Assembly: GCA_041156125.1 (NCBI GenBank) | Contig: JBEVTI010000005.1 | Coordinates: 124,001 to 188,000 of the forward strand | Length of the DNA: 64,000 bases | From: Paraktedonobacter carboxidivorans | GTDB lineage: Bacteria > Chloroflexota > Ktedonobacteria > Ktedonobacterales > Ktedonobacteraceae | Reading direction: 5' to 3' | Shown here: positions 8,828 to 16,723 of the stretch, one piece after another | Layout of the letters: each line of letters opens with the position of its first letter | Position numbering within the stretch: position 1 is the stretch's first letter | The notes under the pieces: model-generated | Database searches by the model: none | What the model saw: the letters and a program-made list of their open reading frames with translations, nothing else | Told to the model about the DNA's origin: nothing | Made by a program: the position numbers and the translations under genes

Positions 8828-11800
8828 TTAGTCGTCATCAACAAGCAGAGCCTGAGCCAGCAGAGGATGTTGACCCAGGCGCGAGATCAAACTAATGGCC
8901 AGCAAGCAGAGCATCACCAGAACAGCCAGGACGAGGAATACTGACGAAGGCACGACGATGGTCACTGGTATAACCTGCTGCAATGTATAAAGGGCAGCAT
9001 TGGAGACATCCGCCAGCGTACCCGGTAGCACACCAGTAAAGACCAGGGGCGCCACAGAGGTGACAATAAGTAATGCTCCAAAGAGAAAGCCGAGCAGAAG
9101 TGCTGTTGCCAGAATAATTGCCATCTCCCAGGCCAGTAGACTCGTGATCTGGCTGGAAGATGCTCCCAGCGCGCGCAGGACCGCGAAATTCGTCTGGCGC
9201 ACCTGGACGCTAAATAATGGCAGTAAGAAATTCGCCAGTAAGGCCAGCAAGAGGGCGGCAACAACGCCGACACTCAAGATACTCAACAAACTCCTGGCCA
9301 GTGGATCAACCGTGCTAGAAATGCTGATAGCGCGACGATCGACAAGGTTGTTGAGCGACAATCCTGGCTCAGCCAGGGCCGCGCGCACCTGGTTTAGCGC
9401 GCCTGGACTAGCGCTGATGCGTAGCCAGATATAATTGGGCCTGGTTTCCTGCTGATAATGTGCTCTCCCGGCCACCAGGCTCTGATAATCCACCAGGAGC
9501 GCTCCCTGATTACCGTCGTCGGTCGGTGGAATATGACTGACTTCCGCAACAGCCACATACACAGTCGAGTCAAACTGTCCAAGATTGTCGGCAAGGCGAA
9601 AGGTCATGCCAGGAGTCAACCCCAATGTTTGCCAGGTGCTGGCAGCTACTATCGCTGGCACAACTCCCCGCAGTTCAGCTTCCTGCCGCTGGCCACTGAG
9701 CAAAGCCATGAGCTTCGCTAGCGATTGAGCCGAATCCTGCGAACTCCAGAAGGCAGTGCGCGCAAATGTATTAGCATCAACAGCTGTTAACACGGTTTTA
9801 TGTGTATATGCCTGCGCTGTGTCACCATTCACAAATAAATAGCGACTATCGACATAGCCAACTGTGACCGAAGTCACGCCATGAATCCTCTGATAAGAAG
9901 AGTCAACCTGGCTCAGGACAGTAGCCGCGTCATCTGGCGTTGTGATCGGCAAGGCAACCGTATAACCACCAAAATCACTGACCGCCCGGTAGGTTGCCAG
10001 GTCCTGGGCACGCTGGACCTGTGAGGCCGAAAAAACTAGCGCGAAAAAGACAAAGGCCGTGGTCAGACCCAGCAGCAACGCCATACGCATAGGCTGGCGC
10101 GGCGCTCTCTCCATCTGCACGAGTGCCAGCACAGCAGGCAGACCACGCGTGTGCCGGACCAGAGATGTCAGCCAGCGCAATAGTAGAGGAAAGAGGCGCA
10201 AGAACAAGAGAATGCCAGCCAGTACTAATAACCATGGAGCCAGCAATTCTAATGGCGTTGAAACCAGTATCTGGCTCTGAGCGCTGAGAAACTGCTGCAC
10301 ATGTTGCAGATAGAAGATGAGCATATAGCCGCCAACGGCCAGCACAGCGCACACAAGGTCCAGACGCTGGCGATACCACAGCGGGCGCAGAGTCGAGCGA
10401 GCCTCTTCACGCCTCTGAGTAAGAATATTCGCCCGCACGACCAGAAAGATAACCAGTAGTAAGGCCAGAAATGCCGCGGCCAGAGCCATGCCCGTGTAAA
10501 GACTCAGGGAACGCAATACCTGGCCCGGATCAAGCACCAGCACATTAAAGGCATCCTGATTGCTGGCACTCAAGAAATGCGGAATGGTCAGATACACCAG
10601 TGCCAGGGCCAGGAGGGGTCCAAGCAGGCCCGCGCACAGACAAAGCACAAGAGTTTGCATGAATAGAGAAACGACAATCTGTGAGCGGCTGGAACCTCGA
10701 CTGCGCATGACCGCGATCGTCAACTGTTCGCGCTCTACCAATGCTTCAATGATAGTGCTGACAAAAAAGAGCATCAAGCCCACAATCTCAACTGTCAGAA
10801 TCAGCGCGGGAGTCTGCACTATCTCTTCCTGGCTGCGATATTTCTCCAGTGTCCCTGGCCCATCCAGATCGTGTAATGCGGGTCCGAAGAGGGTAATGCC
10901 GATGATATTCATATCCGCCCCTGGATGAGCTACCAGTTGAAATGTTTGGTTGGCGTCCTGCTGCAAATTGCCCAGGCGCTTGATCAAGTCGTCAAGCCTG
11001 TTCCCAGTAATGACCGAGGCGTTTAAAGTATATGAGAGCATTACCGAGTCAAAACTTTTATCAGAAAAAATGATGCCCGCGGCACTATGCTGCTGAGAAA
11101 TCGTATCCAGCATTTTGAGTAAAACTGTTTGATCGGTCAGAGCCAGAAATGGCGGTGGGATCTCGCGCGCATCCAGTGAGGGCGCCTCAAGGGTATAGCC
11201 ATTCCAATAAGCATCGTCAGACTGGACCTGAAAAATCCCCACGACATACGCGCTCAACATATTTGTGTAAGGGATCGGTCCTCCTGGTGAGCCAATATCA
11301 TTGTTTGCCTGTTTCGTCAACAATAGCACGGCCAGTGGAAAAGTATCTCCTACGTTCACGTTCAAATCAGAGGCCGCGGTCTGCGTCAACATTATCTCTA
11401 CGGTTGAGGTACTGGCGCTGCTGGTATTTGGCAGACGCCCGCGCAAAATATGCAAATGGGCTTGAACTGTCTGGATTGGCACTCCGTAGAAATTGAGCGT
11501 AAAGCCAGCGCGATTGAGATACCAGTTGCCACTAACCACTGTCTGCTGTGGATCTCCTGTCAGATATCCACCAAGCTCTTTTTGCATCGCCCCATTAGCT
11601 AGCGCTGAGGCATTTGCTACTTCTCGCGAAGAAAGTGCCTGTAGACCGGCATTGGCAATAATTTGCGAACTTTTAGATTGTCCACGTAACACATCCCGCA
11701 AACCAGCAGTGGTCATGACGCTGGAGAAAATTGGAAGCGCGGCTACGAGCATTACCGCGCACAGAATGCCAGCGCCCGCGACCAGTAAAAGGGGACGCTG

Positions 11801-11893
11801 CGCACGCCAGCGCCAGATGGCCAGCGTTAGCGCGGCTCTAAAAAAAGCCTCTGGCCGCTGCCAGAAGCCAATGCTTCGCGGTTCTCGCTTCAT
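8828..11893 (-). CDS. Large FtsX-type ABC transporter permease, copy 3
   Basis: The 1021-residue third member of the tandem family has an N-terminal helix (about 28-52), an extracytoplasmic domain, an FtsX bundle with LVEREQLTIAVMRSRGSSRSQIVVSL, central helices, a second extracytoplasmic domain and a terminal FtsX bundle with SVQVRQTNFAVLRALGASSSQITSLL. The chosen start (MKREPR) has GGGAG eight bases upstream. An ATG at 11920 would add nine residues but lacks a good ribosome site. It is first in the three-gene series and begins downstream of proS. The series probably arose by duplication. Partner ATPase and substrate are not visible. Confidence 0.85.
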   Translation of the reverse strand: MKREPRSIGFWQRPEAFFRAALTLAIWRWRAQRPLLLVAGAGILCAVMLVAALPIFSSVMTTAGLRDVLRGQSKSSQIIANAGLQALSSREVANASALANGAMQKELGGYLTGDPQQTVVSGNWYLNRAGFTLNFYGVPIQTVQAHLHILRGRLPNTSSASTSTVEIMLTQTAASDLNVNVGDTFPLAVLLLTKQANNDIGSPGGPIPYTNMLSAYVVGIFQVQSDDAYWNGYTLEAPSLDAREIPPPFLALTDQTVLLKMLDTISQQHSAAGIIFSDKSFDSVMLSYTLNASVITGNRLDDLIKRLGNLQQDANQTFQLVAHPGADMNIIGITLFGPALHDLDGPGTLEKYRSQEEIVQTPALILTVEIVGLMLFFVSTIIEALVEREQLTIAVMRSRGSSRSQIVVSLFMQTLVLCLCAGLLGPLLALALVYLTIPHFLSASNQDAFNVLVLDPGQVLRSLSLYTGMALAAAFLALLLVIFLVVRANILTQRREEARSTLRPLWYRQRLDLVCAVLAVGGYMLIFYLQHVQQFLSAQSQILVSTPLELLAPWLLVLAGILLFLRLFPLLLRWLTSLVRHTRGLPAVLALVQMERAPRQPMRMALLLGLTTAFVFFALVFSASQVQRAQDLATYRAVSDFGGYTVALPITTPDDAATVLSQVDSSYQRIHGVTSVTVGYVDSRYLFVNGDTAQAYTHKTVLTAVDANTFARTAFWSSQDSAQSLAKLMALLSGQRQEAELRGVVPAIVAASTWQTLGLTPGMTFRLADNLGQFDSTVYVAVAEVSHIPPTDDGNQGALLVDYQSLVAGRAHYQQETRPNYIWLRISASPGALNQVRAALAEPGLSLNNLVDRRAISISSTVDPLARSLLSILSVGVVAALLLALLANFLLPLFSVQVRQTNFAVLRALGASSSQITSLLAWEMAIILATALLLGFLFGALLIVTSVAPLVFTGVLPGTLADVSNAALYTLQQVIPVTIVVPSSVFLVLAVLVMLCLLAISLISRLGQHPLLAQALLVDDD

Positions 11894-12068
11894 AAAATAC
11901 TCTCCCGCTTTTTCTACCATTACGCTGGCATGATACGTCTGGATTACGCGTTAGAACCAGGACACTGTCGCGCTGAAAGAGACGCAACTTGCTGACGCGC
12001 AACAGAACACTTCTTCTTTACTAGTAAAAAGTCATTCGCCCAGAAAAAGTTACAAACACACCTGCTGA

Positions 12069-12137
12069 GAGAAAAGGCGCTACCAGAGCCAGCAGGCGAT
12101 TTAACCGTCCCTGCTGGCTCTGGCAGCGCCTTTTCTC
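12069..12137 (-). terminator. 28-bp hairpin after proS
   Basis: Arms 12069-12096 and 12110-12137 are complementary over 28 positions with one mismatch, with a 13-nt loop. The hairpin starts 9 nt past the proS stop codon. There is no U-tract. The position at a gene end matches the other long hairpins in the window. Confidence 0.75.
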
Positions 12138-12145
12138 GCGCTGAC

Positions 12146-13600
12146 TTAATACGCGCGAGCAAAAATCGCTTCGCAGGTAGCGGGTTTGCCAGTATAGATG
12201 CATTTGCCCTGGACACCGCCTTCCGGCTGCTCAAAAGGAATAACGCGCAGCGTAGCTTTTGTCTCTTCTTTGATAGCCAACTCGGCAGCGCTATCTTCAG
12301 CCCATTTGACGCGTACAAAGCCGCGCTTCTCAGAAGCAATAATCTCTTTGAATTCGTTGTAGCTGTCGGTGCTATACGTGTTGGAGAGTCGAAACTCTAG
12401 CGCGCGCTTATACATAGCCTGCTGAATCTCTTCGAGCAGGACGGGCAAGCGCGCCTCCAGGCCCTCGACAGGCACAGCCTCTTTGGCGCGATTGTCGCGA
12501 CGCACAAGCATCACGCTGTTATTCTGCACATCGCGCGGACCAACTTCCATACGCAGGGGCACGCCACGCATCTCCCATTCGTTGTACTTCCAGCCTGGCG
12601 TGTTCTCGCTCCAGTCCACACGCACGCGCACCTTGCCCTTGAGCTGCTGTTGCACACGGCTGACAAGGCCGGTGACGACCTCTTTTTCCTGCTCTTTACG
12701 CCAGATCGGTACGATGACGACCTGGTAGGGTGCCAGGTGCGGCGGAAGCATCAGGCCGTTTTTATCGCCATGCACCATGATAATGCCACCTATCATACGT
12801 GTACTCATGCCCCAGCTGGTGGTGAAGCAGTACTTACGCTGCCCATCGGCGTCCAGAAATTGGATATCAAAGCCGTGCGCGAAGTTGTCGCTCAGATTAT
12901 GGCTGGTGCCGGACTGGAGCGCCTTACCATCGCCCATCATCGCCTCTATCGAATAGGTGCGCAACGCTCCGGCGAATTTCTCGTTTTCGCTTTTACGACC
13001 CGCTATTACCGGAATAGCCGCATCCTCTTCTGCGAAGGAGCGATAGACCTCCAACATCATACGCGTGCGCTCCTCGGCGTCCGCGAGAGTGCGATGAGCT
13101 GTGTGGCCCTCCTGCCAGAGGAATTCAGAGGTGCGCAGGAAAAGCGTGGTACGCTTCTCCCAGCGCATGACGTTGTTCCACTGGTTGAGCAACAGGGGCA
13201 GGTCGCGATAGCTCTGTATCCACTTGGCGAAACTATGCCCGATGATGGTTTCGCTGGTCGGGCGAATGGCCAGTGGCTCTTCCAGTTCTTCGCCACCTCC
13301 GCGCGTGACCCATGCGACTTCCGGTGCAAAGCCTTCAACGTGCTCGGCTTCACGCTCCAAAAAGCTGCGCGGGATCAGCAACGGAAAGTAGGCATTCTCT
13401 ACACCGGTCTCTTTGAAGCGCGCATCTAACAGGCGCTGTAAGTTCTCCCAGATCGCGTACCCGTATGGACGAATAATCATGCAGCCGCGTACGGGAGCGT
13501 AGTCAGCCAGTTCCGCTTTGCGCACAATCTGGTTATACCATTGCGAAAAATTGTCTTCCTGGTCTACAATCTCTTCAACTAACTTCTCTTCGTTTGCCAT
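12146..13600 (-). CDS. proS: Prolyl-tRNA synthetase, archaeal/eukaryal type
   Basis: This enzyme charges tRNA-Pro with proline. At 484 residues it is the short form without the bacterial editing insertion. It shows class II motifs: RPTSETIIGHSFAKWI (motif 1 area), NNVMRWEKRTTLFLRTSEFLWQEGHTAH (motif 2, about 144-171 and written here as key residues R, E and H) and the GTSHNLSDNFA region. The anticodon-binding domain and zinc-like C-terminal module end in ...FARAY, and a terminal Tyr is typical of this subfamily. The ATG at 13600 is preferred to 13606 because GAGG lies seven bases before it. The leader contains a T-box with a CCC (Pro) specifier, so expression should rise when uncharged tRNA-Pro accumulates. 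Confidence 0.95.
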   Translation of the reverse strand: MANEEKLVEEIVDQEDNFSQWYNQIVRKAELADYAPVRGCMIIRPYGYAIWENLQRLLDARFKETGVENAYFPLLIPRSFLEREAEHVEGFAPEVAWVTRGGGEELEEPLAIRPTSETIIGHSFAKWIQSYRDLPLLLNQWNNVMRWEKRTTLFLRTSEFLWQEGHTAHRTLADAEERTRMMLEVYRSFAEEDAAIPVIAGRKSENEKFAGALRTYSIEAMMGDGKALQSGTSHNLSDNFAHGFDIQFLDADGQRKYCFTTSWGMSTRMIGGIIMVHGDKNGLMLPPHLAPYQVVIVPIWRKEQEKEVVTGLVSRVQQQLKGKVRVRVDWSENTPGWKYNEWEMRGVPLRMEVGPRDVQNNSVMLVRRDNRAKEAVPVEGLEARLPVLLEEIQQAMYKRALEFRLSNTYSTDSYNEFKEIIASEKRGFVRVKWAEDSAAELAIKEETKATLRVIPFEQPEGGVQGKCIYTGKPATCEAIFARAY

Positions 13601-13634
13601 AGCCATACCTCATTGCTCTGATAAAAACTTGCAC

Positions 13635-13895
13635 AAAAAAACTCGTCCGACTAAGGACGAGCGTCAGCACCCGTGGTACCACCTTTTTTGGAGCCATTAT
13701 ACTATGGCATCCCTCTCTAACGAGTTCAGCGGAAACGCTGACTCGTCCCTCTAGCTAACGGCAGAGGCTCCGGCCAGCTTCTCGCTGGCGCTCCCAGGTG
13801 GGTTCAACACGGTTTGCCACATACCGACTTACACTCTCTCGGCTCGCTGACTGGCTTTCCCGGTGTCTACTGGCCCTGTTCAACGTGTTTACGCT
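13635..13895 (-). promoter_or_regulatory. T-box riboswitch, proline specifier, upstream of proS
   Basis: All main T-box parts can be read on the minus strand. The stem I lower helix is CAGG/CCUG, with the AGUAGA side of the specifier loop near 13865-13872. The specifier is CCC at 13802-13800 in context GAA-CCC-A, and an AGAGAGUG distal element lies near 13840. The T-box core GGUGGUACCAC is at about 13682-13672. The terminator CTCGTCC-loop-GGACGAG followed by seven U lies at 13661-13635. The UGGU bulge would pair with ACCA of uncharged tRNA-Pro and favour the antiterminator. CCC codes for Pro, matching the downstream gene. Confidence 0.93.
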
Positions 13896-13915
13896 ATTCC
13901 ACGTGATTAATGCAG

Positions 13916-13944
13916 ATGATATATGATCCCGCTTGCTCTGTCAA
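13916..13944 (-). promoter_or_regulatory. Sigma70-type promoter of proS leader
   Basis: On the minus strand TTGACA (13944-13939) and TATCAT (13921-13916) are 17 bp apart. Transcription would start near 13909, just before T-box stem I. Confidence 0.8.
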
Positions 13945-13950
13945 GCAGCC

Positions 13951-13979
13951 TTGACTTTTGGCAAAATAGATTGTATAAT
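13951..13979 (+). promoter_or_regulatory. Sigma70-type promoter of the pyrimidine operon
   Basis: TTGACT (13951-13956) and TATAAT (13974-13979) have a perfect 17-bp spacer. The start would be near 13986, giving a leader of about 470 nt before pyrB. The -35 boxes of this promoter and the divergent proS promoter are only 6 bp apart. Confidence 0.85.
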
Positions 13980-14037
13980 CTTCACAATTTGAACACAGGT
14001 CCAAACAATTCCAATCTTGAAAAGGCGTACTATCATC

Positions 14038-14319
14038 ATGGGTTTGAACAGGGATTTACAAGCAATACAGGTCAGGCACTCTCTCATCTGCCCCCATTCT
14101 CATTTCCCGGATGGACCCACACCCAACGCTTTTTCTTTTTTCCTCTCCCCGTTAATGCGGGAGGGAGGTTTTTTTTTGACATCGAAAAGCCAGAGCAGGC
14201 CTCGCACGAGTAATCCGGGCTTTTTCCTTCCCGGTCCCTACACTATGTCAGGGCCAGACCTCGTGCCTCCACCTGGGAGGATAAGAAGACTGTTGCCTGT
14301 GTTCCAGGCCATACCATGA
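14038..14319 (+). CDS. Candidate pyr leader peptide (pyrL-like)
   Basis: A 93-codon ORF starts with ATG (or a TTG at 14017) inside the pyr leader. Its middle reads NAFSFFLSPLMREGGFFL. The DNA coding for AFSFFLS is a U-rich tract (14128-14143), and the following codons lie inside a strong intrinsic terminator (14142-14177). In E. coli pyrBI, a leader peptide with a Phe-rich segment is likewise encoded over a UTP-sensitive pause tract just before the attenuator, and a closely following ribosome blocks the hairpin. The same arrangement is seen here. The ribosome site (AAAAGG, 14 nt away) is weak, and translation is not proven. Confidence 0.55.
   Translation: MGLNRDLQAIQVRHSLICPHSHFPDGPTPNAFSFFLSPLMREGGFFLTSKSQSRPRTSNPGFFLPGPYTMSGPDLVPPPGRIRRLLPVFQAIP
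14142..14177 (+). terminator. Intrinsic attenuator in the pyr leader
   Basis: Stem CCTCTCCCCG / CGGGAGGGAGG with a six-base loop is followed by nine T (14169-14177). It sits about 280 nt before pyrB and about 155 nt after the predicted start of transcription, so it must be read through for operon expression. The preceding GCTTTTTCTTTTTTCC tract is a likely UTP-dependent pause region. Confidence 0.85.
14204..14266 (+). other. Structured segment of pyr leader, possible three-way junction
   Basis: The outer helix is GCACGAG (14204-14210) with CTCGTGC (14260-14266). It encloses CCGGG (14215-14219) with CCCGG (14230-14234), and CCCT (14236-14239) with AGGG (14250-14253). No known riboswitch consensus was recognised. 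A further hairpin, AAATGACGAC/GTCGTCATTT (14368-14377 and 14388-14397), lies shortly before the pyrB ribosome site. Function is unknown. Confidence 0.4.
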
Positions 14320-14456
14320 GAGAGTTCCCCAGGCGCGGAACAGGCTTTGTTGCGCTGGAGAAAAGGAAAATGACGACAGGTTGACAGGTCGTCATTTCAC
14401 GGATTTCTAGCATCTAGAAGGATTATTGCATAGCGCATAAGAGGAGGTTTTTGAGC

Positions 14457-15461
14457 ATGAGCAATGTCGCGGCGTCTCCCTTTTCTCAAGTGGATAGCAT
14501 TCAGGGAAATTTTTATGGCAAGGATATCATCTCGCTCGACCAGTTCGCGGTTGAGGATCTCTTCGAGGTCTTCCATCTGGCCTTGCATATGAAACAACTT
14601 GTACAAAATAGCCAACCATCGCAATTATTGGCCGGCAAAATCATCTCTCTCCTGTTCTTTGAACCCTCTAGCCGCACCTTTGGCTCTTTTGCCAGCGCGG
14701 TGAAACGCCTGGGCGGTCAGACGCTGGATATTCAAAACCCGGAGATGGTAACCTCGGTCAATAAAGGCGAGAGCTTTGAGGATACCATCCGTGTCTTTGA
14801 GGCGTATTCAGACGCGATCGTACTACGCCATCCACGCTCAGGAGCCGCGCGTGTAGCAGCGGAGGCCGCTCAGTTTGTACCGATCCTCAACGCTGGCGAT
14901 GGCACAAACGAACATCCATCACAGACACTGCTCGATCTCTGCACGCTATATGAGCAATTTGGTCGCCTGGACCATCTAAGCGGTCTGCTGGCTGGAGATG
15001 CGTTGAATAGTCGTACGATGCATTCGCTGATGCGTGGACTTTCACTCTTCCCTGGCAATCGGCTTTACATTCTGGCGCCCCCAAAATTGCGCCTGACCCG
15101 TGATGATTATGTACATATCAGTTCACGTGGCGTCGAACTGATCGAGTTATGTAGCGAGAACGAGATCCCACCCGATTGTAATTTCTGGTACTGGACGCGT
15201 ATCCAGAAGGAACGCTTCTCCTCGATGGAAGAATATCTTGAACTGGCTGCCGAAAAATTCGTAGTCACACCTGAACTGTTGACGCGGCGCGCTAGCAGAG
15301 ATATGATCTTAATGGACCCGCTTCCGCGCGTCGGCACGATTGATCCCGCCGTCGATCGGGATGAGCGGGCAGTGTACTTACGTTCTCAGATCCGTAACGG
15401 CCTTTACACGCGCATGGCCCTGCTGGCGCTGGTTCTCTCGCCGTATCCTCTCGCGAACTAA
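14457..15461 (+). CDS. pyrB: Aspartate carbamoyltransferase catalytic chain
   Basis: This catalyses carbamoyl phosphate plus aspartate to carbamoyl aspartate, the committed step of pyrimidine synthesis. The product has 334 residues. It has the carbamoyl-phosphate site FFEPSSRT (about 69-76), the 80s-loop VNKGESFEDT with its conserved Lys, LRHPRSGAAR, and NAGDGTNEHPSQTLLD. Two parts differ from the usual family motif: MDPLPR stands where HPLPR is normal, and GDALNSRTMHSL replaces the common GDLKYGRTVHSL. This suggests a divergent clade rather than a dead enzyme, since the main phosphate-binding residues are kept. ATG at 14457 is chosen over the upstream TTG because GAGGAGG lies nine bases before it. 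First gene of pyrB-carA-carB-pyrC-pyrD. No regulatory chain gene (pyrI) follows. Confidence 0.9.
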   Translation: MSNVAASPFSQVDSIQGNFYGKDIISLDQFAVEDLFEVFHLALHMKQLVQNSQPSQLLAGKIISLLFFEPSSRTFGSFASAVKRLGGQTLDIQNPEMVTSVNKGESFEDTIRVFEAYSDAIVLRHPRSGAARVAAEAAQFVPILNAGDGTNEHPSQTLLDLCTLYEQFGRLDHLSGLLAGDALNSRTMHSLMRGLSLFPGNRLYILAPPKLRLTRDDYVHISSRGVELIELCSENEIPPDCNFWYWTRIQKERFSSMEEYLELAAEKFVVTPELLTRRASRDMILMDPLPRVGTIDPAVDRDERAVYLRSQIRNGLYTRMALLALVLSPYPLAN

Positions 15462-15567
15462 AAAGGCACGCAGGTTGTATTTTCTATGGTCTCGCTGTAC
15501 GACGAAGTATAGAGCAAGCATTAGAAAAAGATCTCTTACTCTATAAAGAAAGGTACAAACGAAAAGC

Positions 15568-16722
15568 ATGGCAATATACCAGCGTACTTTTACAACGCCC
15601 GCCCAAACAGAGGATGGTAAACAGCATACAGTGAAACCTCTGCTGCCCTCTTTACGGCGTGGCTCACTCATCCTGGAAGATGGTACACAGTTCGAGGGGA
15701 CTGCCTTTGGTTCTGAGACGGCGATCGGTGGCGAGGTGGTCTTCTGCACTGGTATGGTCGGCTATCCCGAAGCGATTACTGACGCGTCCTATACTGGCCA
15801 GATTCTGATTATGACTTATCCTATCATCGGCAATTATGGCGTCCCTGTGTCTTCCCTCTGGGAAGATGACCATATTCATATCGCGGGTCTTGTTGTATCA
15901 AACTATATTGATACCCCTTCTCACATTCAAAGCACGATGAACCTGGGTACCTGGCTGAAGGGCGAAGGCATTCCTGCCCTGGAGATCAAGGACACACGCC
16001 GCCTGACCCAGCATATTCGTACCCATGGTACTATGCTAGGCAAGATTGTCTTCGACGAGGATATCCCTTTTTATGATCCCGATCTAGAAAACCTGGTGGC
16101 GCGCGTTTCAACAAAAACGCTCCTGATGGAGGGTGATGGTGAAACAACCATTGTATTGATCGACTGCGGAGCTAAACGCAATATTACGCGCAGCCTGCTG
16201 GCACGCGGGGTGCGCTTGTTGACGGTACCCTGGGACTACGATCTCTTCGCGCCAGATGTGCCCTTTAGCTTTGATGGTATCCTGGTCTCAAATGGTCCTG
16301 GCAATCCTAAACTTGCCACGAAAACTATTCAGACTCTGCGCACGGCTTTAGCCCGGCAAATACCCTTGATGGGCATCTGTCTGGGACATCAGTTACTGGC
16401 TCTGGCAGCCGGCGGTGATACCTACAAACTCAAGTTTGGCCATCGCAGCCAGAACCAGCCTTGCCTGCTGCAAGATAGCAAACGCTGTTATATCACAACG
16501 CAAAATCATAGCTTTGCTGTTGGCGCATTGCCACAGGGCTTTAAACCGTGGTTCGTTAATGCCAACGATGGAAGCAACGAGGGCATCCATCACCAGGAAC
16601 TGCCATTCTTCTCCGTGCAGTTCCATCCCGAGTCAACGCCCGGACCAGTCGATACAGATTGGCTGTTTGACTACTTCCTGGAACGGGTCGGCACTGAGAA
16701 GGAGAAAAGGGGGACAGACTAA
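15568..16722 (+). CDS. carA: Carbamoyl-phosphate synthase small (glutaminase) subunit
   Basis: This subunit hydrolyses glutamine and feeds ammonia to CarB for carbamoyl phosphate, used for pyrimidines and arginine. The product has 384 residues. The N-terminal CarA domain starts after a roughly 30-residue extension (GSLILEDGTQFEGTAFG at about 32-48). The C-terminal class I glutamine amidotransferase has nucleophile Cys in MGICLGHQLLALA (about 269-281), SNGPGNPK and the HPES catalytic His/Glu near the end. The stop at 16722 is followed directly by the GTG of carB, so translation is coupled. Confidence 0.96.
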   Translation: MAIYQRTFTTPAQTEDGKQHTVKPLLPSLRRGSLILEDGTQFEGTAFGSETAIGGEVVFCTGMVGYPEAITDASYTGQILIMTYPIIGNYGVPVSSLWEDDHIHIAGLVVSNYIDTPSHIQSTMNLGTWLKGEGIPALEIKDTRRLTQHIRTHGTMLGKIVFDEDIPFYDPDLENLVARVSTKTLLMEGDGETTIVLIDCGAKRNITRSLLARGVRLLTVPWDYDLFAPDVPFSFDGILVSNGPGNPKLATKTIQTLRTALARQIPLMGICLGHQLLALAAGGDTYKLKFGHRSQNQPCLLQDSKRCYITTQNHSFAVGALPQGFKPWFVNANDGSNEGIHHQELPFFSVQFHPESTPGPVDTDWLFDYFLERVGTEKEKRGTD

Positions 16723-16723
16723 G

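Noticed and set aside
12650..13429. 259-codon plus-strand frame opposite proS
   Set aside because: It lies fully inside proS in the opposite direction, without motifs or a start site.
16415..16723. N-terminal extension of carB overlapping carA
   Set aside because: CarB homologues start at the GTG at 16724, which has a good ribosome site; the extra residues are a carA shadow.
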